Origin: JAAYZM01 sp964510785 | Lineage (GTDB): Bacteria > Actinomycetota > Actinomycetes > Actinomycetales > Cellulomonadaceae | Assembly (NCBI GenBank): GCA_964510785.1 | Contig: CAZECM010000119.1 | Span: 1-7,700 of the forward strand | Direction: 5' to 3' | Length of the DNA stretch: 7,700 bases | In this document: piece after piece, positions 1-6,836 of the stretch | Numbering within the stretch: the first letter of the stretch is position 1 | Layout of the letters: each line of letters opens with the position of its first letter | Program-made: the position numbers and the translations under genes | Notes under the pieces: generated by a model | Database searches by the model: none | Told to the model about the DNA's origin: nothing | The model's input: the letters and a program-made list of their open reading frames with translations, nothing else

Positions 1-204
1 GAAGCCACGGTCAGGTCGGGAGCCGCCGTCGTACATCGCGTACAGCACACGCTGGTGGACGGGCTTGAGGCCGTCACGTACGTCCGGCAGCGCACGACCG
101 ACGATGACGGACATCGCGTAGTCGAGGTACGAGCGCTGCATCTCGAGCTGCAGGTCGACCTGGTCGACCTTGTCCCACTGGACGTCGGTGTTCTCTTCGG
201 TCAC
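1..204 (-). CDS. gyrA: DNA gyrase subunit A, N-terminal 68 codons (cut by window edge)
   Basis: This is the 5' end of the gyrase A subunit, the DNA-breaking and rejoining half of the A2B2 topoisomerase II that introduces negative supercoils. The GTG start at 204-202 opens a reading frame that runs off the left edge. The protein begins TEENTDVQWDKVDQVDLQ and then has the GyrA signature block MQRSYLDYAMSVIVGRALP (residues 22-40), followed by DVRDGLKPVHQRVLYAM. The catalytic tyrosine lies beyond the window. A purine-rich Shine-Dalgarno (GAGGGA, 216-211) sits 6 nt before the GTG, which supports this start. It lies 16 nt after the gyrB stop, so the two are almost certainly co-transcribed. Identification is secure; only the N-terminus can be assessed. 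Confidence 0.96.
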   Translation of the reverse strand, partial: MTEENTDVQWDKVDQVDLQLEMQRSYLDYAMSVIVGRALPDVRDGLKPVHQRVLYAMYDGGSRPDRGF

Positions 205-220
205 GAAAGGTCCCTCGTTC

Positions 221-2365
221 TCAGATGTCCAGGAATCGCACGTCGCGTGCGTTGCGCTGGATGAACGAACGTCGCTGCTCGACGTCCTCGCCCATCAGCA
301 CGGAGAAGATCTCGTCCGCCGAGGCCTGCCGGAACCTCGTCCGCCGTTCACTAGCCAACTTCCGGCTCCCCTACATCACCATCACCCCGACCTTCTCCAT
401 CTGCCCGAAACACGGCTATCTCGCCNNNNNNNNNNCCTCGTCGAGCGTCACCTGCAGCAGGGTGCGGTGCTCGGGCGACATGGTCGTCTCCCACAGCTCG
501 GTGTAGTCCATCTCGCCGAGGCCCTTGTAGCGCTGGATGCCGGCTTCCTTGGGCATGCGCTTGCCGTTCTTGAGCCCGTCGGCGATGTACGCGTCGCGCT
601 CCCGGTCGGAGAACACGTAGTCGTGCGGCGAGTTCGTCCACTTGATGCGGTAGAGCGGCGGCTGGGCGAGGTACACGTGCCCCTGCTTGATGAGCTCGGG
701 CATGTAGCGGAACAGCAGCGTGAGCAGCAGGGTCCGGATGTGCTGGCCGTCGACGTCGGCATCGGCCATCAGCACGATCTTGTGATAGCGGAGCTTGGTG
801 ATGTCGAAGTCCTCACCGATGCCCGTGCCGAACGCCGTGATGAGCGCCTGGACCTCGGCGTTGCTCAGGGCGCGGTCGAGCCGGGCACGCTCGACGTTGA
901 GGATCTTCCCGCGGATCGGCAGGATCGCCTGGGTCTGCGGGTCACGACCACGCACCGCGGAGCCACCGGCGGAGTCACCCTCGACGATGTACACCTCGCA
1001 CTCGACGGGGTTGTTCGACTGGCAGTCCTTGAGCTTGCCCGGCATGCCGCCGCCGTCGAGCAGGCCCTTGCGGCGCGTGGCCTCGCGGGCCTTGCGCGCC
1101 GCCATGCGTGCGGCCGCGGCCTGGATCGCCTTGCGGATGATCTCCTTGGCGTCCACGGGGTGCGAGTCGAGCCAGTCGCCCAAGCGCTCGCCCACGACCT
1201 TCTGCACGAACGTCTTCGCCTCGGTGTTGCCGAGCTTCGTCTTGGTCTGGCCCTCGAACTGCGGCTCGCCGAGCTTGATCGAGATGACGGCGGTGAGCCC
1301 CTCGCGGATGTCGTCACCCGTGAGGTTCTCGTCCTTCTCCTTGAGGATGTTCTTCTCGCGCGCGTAGCGGTTGATGAGCGAGGTCAGCGCCGCACGGAAG
1401 CCTTCCTCGTGCGTGCCGCCCTCGGTCGTGGAGATCGTGTTCGCGTACGTGTGCACCGACTCGGAGTACGCCGTCGTCCACTGCATCGCGATCTCGAGCG
1501 AGAGCCGCCGCTCGACGTCCTCGGACTCGATCGAGATGACCTCGGGGTTGACGACGTCGTTCTTCTTCATCGTGTTGAGGTGCGTCACGTAGTCGATGAG
1601 GCCGCCGTCGTAGCGGTAGCTCACGGTCCGGTTCGCGGGGGCGTCCTCGACCGCAGGATCCAGGTCCGACGACGACGCACTCACGGCACCCGTCACCTCG
1701 TCCTCGGTCCCGGTGTGCGCCGGCCGCTCGTCCGTGAGCGTGATGCGCAGCCCCTTGTTGAGGAACGCCATCTGCTGGAACCGCGAGCGCAGCGTCTCGA
1801 ACTCGAAGTCCGTGGTCTCGAAGGTGACCTCGCTCGGCCAGAACGTGACCGTGGTGCCGGTGTGGTCCGTAGTCTCGTCCTGGCTGAGCGGCGCCTGGGG
1901 CACGCCGTCGACGTAGTGCTGGCGCCAGACCGAGCCCTTGCGGTGCACCTCGACGCTCAGGTTGCGCGAGAGCGCGTTGACGACGGAGACGCCGACGCCG
2001 TGCAGGCCGCCCGAGACCGCGTACCCGCTGCCGCCGAACTTGCCGCCGGCGTGCAGCACCGTGAGCACGACCTCGACGGCAGGCTTGCCCTCGGACTCGA
2101 CGATGTCGACGGGGATGCCGCGACCGTCGTCGATCACGCGGACCCCGCCGTCGGCGAGCAGCGTGACGTCGATCGTGTCGCAGTAGCCGGCCAGCGCCTC
2201 GTCCACCGCGTTGTCGACGACCTCGTAGACGAGGTGGTGCAGTCCCCGCTCGCCGGTGGAGCCGATGTACATGCCGGGCCGCTTGCGTACCGCTTCGAGT
2301 CCCTCGAGGACGGTGATGGCGCTAGCGTCGTAGCCAGAGGGGGGCGTTGTGTTGTCCTTCGCCAC
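221..2365 (-). CDS. gyrB: DNA gyrase subunit B, interrupted near the 3' end by a gap and foreign sequence
   Basis: This is the ATPase subunit of DNA gyrase, which powers negative supercoiling with GyrA. The start is GTG at 2365-2363, with GAGGAG at 2382-2377; an in-frame TGA just upstream rules out a longer form. GHKL ATPase motifs are visible: EVVDNAVDEA (E48, N52), DDGRGIP (79-85) and GGLHGVGV (119-126). The TOPRIM domain has EGDSAGG (462-468) and DADVDG (D535, D537, D539), followed by the RYKGLGEMDY block. Residues about 211-242 are a Ser/Asp/Glu-rich linker of the kind that varies among actinobacteria. Good coding runs from 2365 to 437 (643 residues, ending LLQVTLDE) and resumes at 325-221 (ASADEIFSVLMGEDVEQRRS through RDVRFLDI, stop TGA). 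Between them are 10 Ns and an NrdD-like fragment with in-frame TAG codons at 418-416 and 373-371. Without the block the protein would be about 678 residues, normal for the family. The real gene is presumably intact. Confidence 0.95.
324..425 (+). pseudogene. nrdD: Misplaced fragment of anaerobic ribonucleoside-triphosphate reductase (nrdD)
   Basis: Read on the plus strand in the frame of position 324, this piece encodes 34 residues ending FRLPYITITPTFSICPKHGY plus LA. That resembles the C-terminal region of class III (glycyl-radical) ribonucleotide reductase NrdD just before and into its zinc-binding segment, where the family has LPY-T-TPTFSICP-HGYL-GEH and then a second CPxC. Cys60-type CP and HGY are visible; the rest would lie in the N gap. 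It has no start or stop of its own, runs opposite to every neighbour and lies inside gyrB, so it is not a functional gene here. The likeliest explanation is a chimeric contig end. Codon use is GC-rich but includes TCA, CTA, AAA and TAT. The NrdD match is from memory of the family, not a search. Confidence 0.65.
426..435. other. Assembly gap (10 N)
   Basis: Ten consecutive Ns are placed inside the gyrB C-terminal coding region. A round 10-N run is usually a scaffold placeholder, so its length need not be real. On the right flank, codon 439-437 is the GAG of GyrB LLQVTLDE. On the left flank lies NrdD-like sequence instead of gyrB. Comparing the two good gyrB halves suggests that only about one codon of gyrB is missing. 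Confidence 0.97.
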
Positions 2366-2551
2366 GGGGCTGGGTGCTCCTCAAGGTCATTCAAGCGCGC
2401 GACTCGGGCCGTGAGGCCGGATCAGTCCACTCGCCTAGAGATCCTGGCGTCACGGGCGGTCCGCGGCTCTCAGGAGGGTCTTTCGTAGTCTACCTGGCGC
2501 AGCCCGATTTCCCGACTTATCCACACCCCCGGTGGGAGCGGTTGCGTGCGC
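2366..2551. promoter_or_regulatory. dciA-gyrB intergenic spacer, probable gyrB promoter region
   Basis: This 186-bp spacer between the dciA stop and the gyrB start is the only sizeable gap in the cluster apart from oriC, so gyrBA probably has its own promoter here. On the minus strand a TAGACT (2492-2487) fits the loose actinobacterial -10 pattern TANNNT. It would give a transcript start near 2480 and a leader of about 115 nt. No good TTGACA-like -35 is seen at 17-18 nt; the hexamer there is CGGGAA. A perfect DnaA box lies just upstream. I see no convincing terminator for the upstream operon, so read-through from dciA is possible. The promoter call is tentative. Confidence 0.4.
2517..2525 (+). 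promoter_or_regulatory. Consensus DnaA box (TTATCCACA) upstream of gyrB
   Basis: An exact copy of the classical high-affinity DnaA box TTATCCACA lies on the plus strand in the dciA-gyrB spacer, outside oriC. If the TAGACT at 2492-2487 is the gyrB -10, the box falls at about -37 to -45, overlapping or just above the -35 area, where a bound protein could affect initiation. The 9-mer is seen directly; regulation of gyrB by DnaA is inference. Confidence 0.6.
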
Positions 2552-3154
2552 CTAGACCCACGTGTCTCGCGGGCCCCTGCCCCGTACCGTCCACGGCCCG
2601 CGCCGGAAGCTCGGTCCCACGGGTGCGAGGACCGTCACCTCCTCGACGACGCCCTCGCCCAGGTCCTTCGCGAGTCGGGTCAACAGCTCGGGGACGAGCA
2701 TGCGCAGGTTGGTCGCCCACGCGGTCGAGTCGGTGCGGATCGCGAGCCGACCGTCCTCGAACGACTCCGGCGTGCAGTGCTCGGCGATCTGGTCGCCCAC
2801 GACCTCGCGCCAGCGCCCGATGACACCACCGACGGCGACCTCCTCGGACCAGCCGCGCTCCGCGAGGAGCCCGGCCGCGGTGTCACCGAGCAGGATCGGG
2901 TCGCGCCCGGAGCTCGCGAGCTGGGCCTCGACGACGGGCCGACGACGGCGTCTACCCGGCTGTCCCGGACCGAGGCCCCTGTCGCGCGCGGCCGCCTTGG
3001 CGCGCTCGAGGGCGTGCCGCGCGACCTGCGCGGGAGGCGTCAGCTCGATGATCTCGCCCACGGGAACGCCGTCGATCACGAGGTCCGCTCCCCGGGAGCC
3101 GTCGTCGTCGGGCACCTCGCCGTCGAGGTCCCTGCCCCGGACCTCATCGGACAC
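2552..3154 (-). CDS. dciA: DciA-like DUF721 protein (replicative helicase loader/operator)
   Basis: This 200-residue protein has a charged, low-complexity N-terminal half and a conserved DUF721 core at residues about 85-190. The core includes RDPILLGDTAAGLLAERGW, GGVIGRWREVVGDQIAEHC, SFEDGRLAIRTDSTAWA and a C-terminal RGRGPRDT motif typical of the actinobacterial copies beside recF. DUF721 proteins are now known as DciA, which helps load the DnaB helicase in bacteria lacking DnaC or DnaI. I chose GTG 3154-3152 because GGGGAGG (3167-3161) lies 6 nt before it and because MSDEV-type starts are usual. An upstream in-frame GTG at 3190 would add 12 residues and a longer overlap. The start overlaps the recF end by 11 nt, so translation is probably coupled. 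Family assignment is firm; the helicase role rests on homologues. Confidence 0.88.
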   Translation of the reverse strand: MSDEVRGRDLDGEVPDDDGSRGADLVIDGVPVGEIIELTPPAQVARHALERAKAAARDRGLGPGQPGRRRRRPVVEAQLASSGRDPILLGDTAAGLLAERGWSEEVAVGGVIGRWREVVGDQIAEHCTPESFEDGRLAIRTDSTAWATNLRMLVPELLTRLAKDLGEGVVEEVTVLAPVGPSFRRGPWTVRGRGPRDTWV

Positions 3155-4340
3155 GCCGCACCTCCCCGCCCATGACGTCCACCCTGGCACCCTCGAGCTC
3201 CTCGGGCACGTCGGTCGGGACCGCCGCGGTGACGAGCACCTGCCCCGCGGGGGCGATGAGAGCCGCGAGGCGGTCGCGCCGTCCCGTGTCGAGCTCGGCG
3301 AACACGTCGTCCAGCACGAGGATCGGCTCGCTGTCCTGGTCCTCGTCCCAGCCGGACTCGCCGGACGTCATGAGCCGGTAGCAGGCCAGCCGCAGCGCGA
3401 GCGCGAAGGACCACGACTCGCCATGGCTCGCGTACCCCTTCGCGGGCAGGCCACCGAGCTCGAGGTGCAGGTCGTCGCGGTGCGGGCCGACGAGGCAGAC
3501 CCCGCGCTCGATCTCCTTGGTCCGCAACCGACTCATCGCGTCGAGGAGTCGCGCCTCGAGCAGGGCCGCCGACGGCGCCTCGCGGTCGGGCGGGGAGGTC
3601 GGGTCGCGGTTCTCGTCGTCGTCGGACACCTTGTCGAGCGAGGACGCGAGCCGGACGCTGGCCACGCCCTGCCCCGCGCTGACCTGCTCGTAGGCCACCG
3701 CGACGTGCGGAGCCAGGGCTGTGACGAGCTCGAGCCGCGCCGCGAGGATCTGGGCGCCGAGGTTGGCGAGCTTTGCGTCCCACACGTCAAGGGTGCGCAG
3801 GTCGGAGCTGCCGCGCAAGCTCTTCATCGCGGCCGAGGCACTCTTGAGCAGTGCGGATCGCTGCCGCAGCACCCGGTCGTAGTCGCCGAGCGTGCCGGCC
3901 ATGCGGGGACGGACGAGCACCGTGAGCTGGTCGAGGAACCGCCGCCGGCCGTCCGGGTCGCCCTTGACGAGCGCGAGGTCCTCGGGAGCGAACAGCACGG
4001 TCCGCACGAGGCCGAGCACGTCGCGTACCCGGGCCACCGGTGCCCCGTTGAGCCGCGCCTTGTTGGCCCGGCCCGGCGTGATCTCGATCTCGAGGGCCGC
4101 CTTGCGACCACCACGCTGCGCCCGGACCCGCACGATCGCTCGTTCCGCACCGGCGCGGACAAGAGCCTGGTCGTTCGATACCCGGTGGCTCGAGAGGGTC
4201 GCCGCGTAGCCGATCGCCTCGACGAGGTTGGTCTTCCCTTGGCCGTTGGGACCGATGAAGGCCGTGACGCCCGGTTCGAGCTCGAGCTCGGCGGCGGGGT
4301 AGGAACGGAAGTCCGTGAGCGCGAGGTAGGTGACGAACAC
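3144..4340 (-). CDS. recF: DNA replication and repair protein RecF
   Basis: RecF is an SMC/ABC-like ATPase that, with RecO and RecR, helps load RecA at single-strand gaps and supports fork restart. The 398-residue protein starts MFVTYLALTDFRSY, the usual RecF opening. It has Walker A GPNGQGKT (30-37), an ABC-signature region near SHGESWSFALALRL, Walker B ILVLDDVFAELD (D344, D345) and a D-loop right after it. LVGPHRDDL, also typical of RecF, lies between. The length is normal for actinobacteria. The GTG start (4340-4338) comes 3 nt after the gnd TGA and has no clear Shine-Dalgarno, so initiation probably depends on ribosomes finishing gnd. Its stop lies inside the beginning of dciA. No disruption is seen. 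Confidence 0.97.
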   Translation of the reverse strand: MFVTYLALTDFRSYPAAELELEPGVTAFIGPNGQGKTNLVEAIGYAATLSSHRVSNDQALVRAGAERAIVRVRAQRGGRKAALEIEITPGRANKARLNGAPVARVRDVLGLVRTVLFAPEDLALVKGDPDGRRRFLDQLTVLVRPRMAGTLGDYDRVLRQRSALLKSASAAMKSLRGSSDLRTLDVWDAKLANLGAQILAARLELVTALAPHVAVAYEQVSAGQGVASVRLASSLDKVSDDDENRDPTSPPDREAPSAALLEARLLDAMSRLRTKEIERGVCLVGPHRDDLHLELGGLPAKGYASHGESWSFALALRLACYRLMTSGESGWDEDQDSEPILVLDDVFAELDTGRRDRLAALIAPAGQVLVTAAVPTDVPEELEGARVDVMGGEVRRVR

Positions 4341-4343
4341 GGC

Positions 4344-5240
4344 TCAGGGTGCCGGGTTCGCCGGCTTCGTCGCGTGGCCCCCGAACTGGTGGCGCAACGC
4401 CGCGACGGCCTTCATCGCCGGGGAATCGACCTGTCGCGAGGCGAACCGGGCGAACAGCGCGGCCGAGATGACGGGGAGCGGGACGGCGTGGTCGATCGCT
4501 TCGTCCACCGTCCACCGTCCCTCGCCCGAGTCCTCGACCCAGTCGTCGATCTTGGCGAGCTGCGGGTCGTCCTCGAGCGCCTCGACGAGGAGGTCGAGCA
4601 ACCAGGACCGCACGACGGTGCCGCGGCTCCACGCCTTGAGCGTGCCGGGCACGTTCGTCACGACACCCGAGGCACCGAGCAGCTCGAACCCTTCGGCATA
4701 GGCCTGCATGAGGCCGTACTCGATGCCGTTGTGCACCATCTTCGCGTAGTGACCGGCACCGACGCCGCCCGCGTGGACGAACCCCTCGTCACGGGGACCC
4801 TCCGGACGCAGGGCGTCGAAGACGGGCATGGCGCGCTCGACGTCCGTCGCCGCACCACCCGCCATGAGCCCGTAACCGTTCTCGAGCCCCCAGACACCGC
4901 CCGAGACGCCCACGTCGAGGTAGCCGATGCCGTGCTCCGCGAGGATCTCCGCGTGCTGCGTGTCGTCGACGTAGTGGGAGTTCCCACCCTCGATCACGAG
5001 GTCACCCTCACCGAGGAGGCGGGCGAGATCCGTCACGACCCCGCGGGTGATCTCACCGGCCGGGACCATGATCCAGACGATCCGACCACCGCTCGGCAAG
5101 GTGTCGACGAGTGCCTCGAGGGAGTCGACGTCGGACACGTCCGGGTTGCGGTCGAACCCCGTGACCTCGAGCCCCGCGCGGCGTAGCCGCTCGCGCATGT
5201 TGGCTCCCATGCGACCGAGCCCGACGAGTCCCAGCTTCAT
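4344..5240 (-). CDS. gnd: 6-phosphogluconate dehydrogenase (decarboxylating), short form
   Basis: The enzyme oxidises and decarboxylates 6-phosphogluconate to ribulose 5-phosphate in the cytosolic pentose phosphate pathway. At 298 residues it is the short type (about 300), not the 470-residue form. The N-terminal Rossmann motif is GLVGLGRMG (4-12). FDRNP places Asp30 at the end of the second strand, which favours NAD+ over NADP+ (inference). Substrate and catalytic motifs are GVSGGVWG (111-118) and GHYAKMVHNGIEYG, with Lys167, Asn171 and Glu174 matching the family's catalytic Lys, Asn and Glu. The ATG at 5240-5238 lies 7 nt after the dnaN stop, with only a weak upstream GAG-rich signal. It is the one metabolic gene in a replication operon, a position conserved in many actinobacteria. 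Confidence 0.94.
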   Translation of the reverse strand: MKLGLVGLGRMGANMRERLRRAGLEVTGFDRNPDVSDVDSLEALVDTLPSGGRIVWIMVPAGEITRGVVTDLARLLGEGDLVIEGGNSHYVDDTQHAEILAEHGIGYLDVGVSGGVWGLENGYGLMAGGAATDVERAMPVFDALRPEGPRDEGFVHAGGVGAGHYAKMVHNGIEYGLMQAYAEGFELLGASGVVTNVPGTLKAWSRGTVVRSWLLDLLVEALEDDPQLAKIDDWVEDSGEGRWTVDEAIDHAVPLPVISAALFARFASRQVDSPAMKAVAALRHQFGGHATKPANPAP

Positions 5241-5247
5241 GACGAGC

Positions 5248-6378
5248 TCAGCTCGCGAACCGGATCGGCACCAGGAGATAGCGGTAGCTGCGGTCGTCGT
5301 CGCCGTCGGCTTCCGCCTGACCCGTGAACTCGACGGGCTTGTTCGGGTGCGTGAAGGAGAACCTCACGTAGGGCGCGTCGAGCGCGCCCAGGCCGTCGAG
5401 CAGGTACTGCGGGTTGAACGCGACCGTGATGTCCTCGCCCTCGAGCTTCGCCTCGATCGACTCGGAAGCCTGGGCGTCGTCACCCTGCCCGGCGTCGAGA
5501 ACGACCTGTCCCTCGGAGAAGCCGAGCCGGATAGGGGTGTTGCGTTCCGCGACGAGGGCAACACGTTTGGCCGCGTCCGTGAGCACGTGGTTCTCGACGA
5601 TCGCGTGGATCGGCGTCTCGTCCGGGAAGAGGCGGCGCACCGCGGGATAGTCGCCGTCGACCAGGAGCGACGTCGTGACGCGCCCGGCGGACTCGAAGCC
5701 GATGAGGTCGACGCCGGCGCCCGTGGAGAACGCGACCGTGACCTCGGGGGAGGCTCCGAGCGACTTCGCGACGTCGGACAACGTCTTGGCACGCACGAGC
5801 GCGGCCGTCGAGGTGTCCGGGCTCGCGGGGCGCCAGTCGAGCTCGCGCAGCGCGAGACGGTAGCGGTCGGTCGCGAGCATCGTGACCTTCTCGCCCTCGA
5901 TCTCGACACGGACGGCAGTCAGGAGCGGGAGCGTGTCGTCCCGTGACGCGGCGACGGTGACCTGGGCGACGGCACGGGCGAGCTCGTCGCCGTCGAACAC
6001 ACCGGCCGACTCCGGCATGGCTGGCAAGGTGGGGTACTCGTCGACCGGCATCGTCAGGAGCGTGAAACGGCTCGAGCCGCACGTGACGATCACCTTGGTG
6101 CCGTCCAGGGCCACGTCGACCGGCTTCGCGGGCAAGGCACGGGAGATCTCGGCGAGCAACCGGCCCGAGACGAGCACCGTGCCCGCCTCAGCCACCTCGG
6201 CCGGGATCTGGGAACGGGCGGAGACCTCGTAGTCGAAGCTTGCGAGGTGCAGTACGCCCGCCGGGTCGGCTTCGATCCGGACTCCCGCGAGGACGGTCGC
6301 AGCGGGTCGTGTCGGCAGGGTCCGCGCCGTCCAGGTGACGGCCTCGGCCAGCACATCGCGTTCGACTCGGAACTTCAT
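5248..6378 (-). CDS. dnaN: DNA polymerase III beta subunit (sliding clamp)
   Basis: The beta clamp is a ring-shaped dimer that tethers DNA polymerase III and other replication and repair proteins to DNA. The 376-residue protein fits three tandem clamp domains of about 120 residues each. It begins MKFRVERDVLAEAVTW and carries the familiar GRLLAEISRALP (72-83) and SRFTLLTMPVDEYPTLP (103-119) blocks. It ends YLLVPIRFAS, matching the YLLMP-type C-terminus that forms part of the partner-binding pocket. The ATG at 6378-6376 is preceded at 7 nt by a strong Shine-Dalgarno GAAGGAG (6392-6386), the best ribosome site in the window. It opens the dnaN-gnd-recF-dciA operon just beyond oriC; a promoter probably lies in 6379-6600, but I could not pick one with confidence. 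Confidence 0.97.
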   Translation of the reverse strand: MKFRVERDVLAEAVTWTARTLPTRPAATVLAGVRIEADPAGVLHLASFDYEVSARSQIPAEVAEAGTVLVSGRLLAEISRALPAKPVDVALDGTKVIVTCGSSRFTLLTMPVDEYPTLPAMPESAGVFDGDELARAVAQVTVAASRDDTLPLLTAVRVEIEGEKVTMLATDRYRLALRELDWRPASPDTSTAALVRAKTLSDVAKSLGASPEVTVAFSTGAGVDLIGFESAGRVTTSLLVDGDYPAVRRLFPDETPIHAIVENHVLTDAAKRVALVAERNTPIRLGFSEGQVVLDAGQGDDAQASESIEAKLEGEDITVAFNPQYLLDGLGALDAPYVRFSFTHPNKPVEFTGQAEADGDDDRSYRYLLVPIRFAS

Positions 6379-6540
6379 CCGTCAACTCCTTCGTCCCGCG
6401 GTCCGGGGTGACATCTGGTCAGCACTGCAGGGAACACTACGCGAGGCGCGGCCCCCACGGCAGCGTCCACAGTCCCAATCTGGCCGGTGGTGCGGCGAGG
6501 CGTGGTCGGCCGGTCGAGCTCAGGGTTTCGCTGGTGTGTG

Positions 6541-6590
6541 GAATCTCCATCGAGGTAAGACTCGTCATAGTCATCGCACTTGTGGGAACT
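6541..6590. other. Candidate DNA unwinding element within oriC
   Basis: By eye about 26 of 50 bases here are A or T, against roughly 30 percent in the surrounding genes. It abuts the TCGTCCACA box at 6590-6598, as expected for a duplex-melting segment next to DnaA sites. A second segment of similar composition, 6781-6840, lies on the other side of the box cluster and is an alternative. Neither has the A/T-rich 13-mer repeats of E. coli. Confidence 0.3.
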
Positions 6591-6598
6591 GTGGACGA
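6590..6598 (-). promoter_or_regulatory. DnaA-box-like site TCGTCCACA
   Basis: This minus-strand 9-mer differs from TTATCCACA at positions 2 and 3, both common substitutions in GC-rich actinobacterial origins. It borders the AT-richer segment in oriC. Confidence 0.45.
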
Positions 6599-6632
6599 CG
6601 AGCGATCTCGCAGGTCATGTGGTTCGACTGCG

Positions 6633-6641
6633 TGTGGATGC
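6633..6641 (-). promoter_or_regulatory. DnaA-box-like site GCATCCACA
   Basis: This minus-strand 9-mer keeps the core ATCCACA of the consensus and differs at the first two positions. It has the same orientation as the site at 6590-6598, 43 bp away. Confidence 0.35.
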
Positions 6642-6702
6642 GGTTGTGCGTCCGACGGAGAACTACAGCTCCTCGTGGGGACGAGCTCCAGGGGCTCCGC
6701 CG

Positions 6703-6711
6703 TCGTCCACG
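6703..6711 (+). promoter_or_regulatory. DnaA-box-like site TCGTCCACG
   Basis: This plus-strand 9-mer differs from the TCGTCCACA form only in its last base. It lies in the middle of the oriC box cluster and in opposite orientation to the two sites nearer dnaN. Confidence 0.35.
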
Positions 6712-6753
6712 GATCACAGTGTGTCGCTCCACACCGACACGCCGCCCGTCCAC

Positions 6754-6767
6754 CTCTGTCCACAGAG
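6754..6767 (+). promoter_or_regulatory. DnaA box CTGTCCACA (6756-6764) centred in a perfect inverted repeat
   Basis: The 9-mer CTGTCCACA is one base from TTGTCCACA, a common actinobacterial DnaA box. It sits inside CTCTGT-CC-ACAGAG (6754-6767), a perfect 6-bp inverted repeat around a CC centre. It is followed 3 bp later by a second box in the same orientation. Confidence 0.6.
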
Positions 6768-6776
6768 TTGTGCACA
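6768..6776 (+). promoter_or_regulatory. DnaA box TTGTGCACA
   Basis: This is an exact copy of TTGTGCACA, a box form found in actinobacterial origins. Its last eight bases, TGTGCACA, are a palindrome, so a related site can be read on the other strand. Its start is 12 bp after the start of the CTGTCCACA box, so the pair is close to one helical turn apart and could bind DnaA cooperatively. Confidence 0.65.
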
Positions 6777-6809
6777 GGTGTGAACATTCGTCCTACGGCT
6801 TGATGAGGT

Positions 6810-6825
6810 CAAGGTTGAGACCTTG
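6810..6825. repeat. Perfect inverted repeat CAAGGT-TGAG-ACCTTG
   Basis: A 6-bp stem with a 4-base loop lies about 50 bp downstream of the dnaA stop. A nested alternative pairs AGGTC (6806-6810) with GACCT (6819-6823). It could form a hairpin in the dnaA transcript, but no T-run follows on the minus strand, so a standard intrinsic terminator is not supported. Confidence 0.4.
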
Positions 6826-6836
6826 GGCAGTTTGTC

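Noticed and set aside
375..388. CATCACCATCACC, resembling a His-tag or vector remnant
   Set aside because: In the plus-strand frame it reads ITIT within the NrdD-like segment, which explains it better than vector sequence.
324..425. A genuine insertion of nrdD into gyrB
   Set aside because: gyrB is essential, the piece has no ends of its own, lacks repeats or target duplication and borders an N run. An assembly chimera is much simpler.
170..2488. Open plus-strand frame of 772 codons antisense to gyrB
   Set aside because: It mirrors the gyrB coding strand in a GC-rich genome, where antisense frames stay open by composition. The translation is an Arg/Val/Leu/Asp-rich string with no recognisable domain, and it runs through the N gap.
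2526..2551. Terminator between dciA and gyrB
   Set aside because: No stable stem followed by a T-run is visible, so transcription may continue into gyrBA.
2562..5186. Open plus-strand frame of 874 codons antisense to dciA, recF and gnd
   Set aside because: It spans three well-identified minus-strand genes, has biased low-complexity composition and shows no family motif. It is a high-GC shadow.
6810..6825. Intrinsic terminator for dnaA
   Set aside because: The stem is only 6 bp and no T-run follows it on the minus strand.
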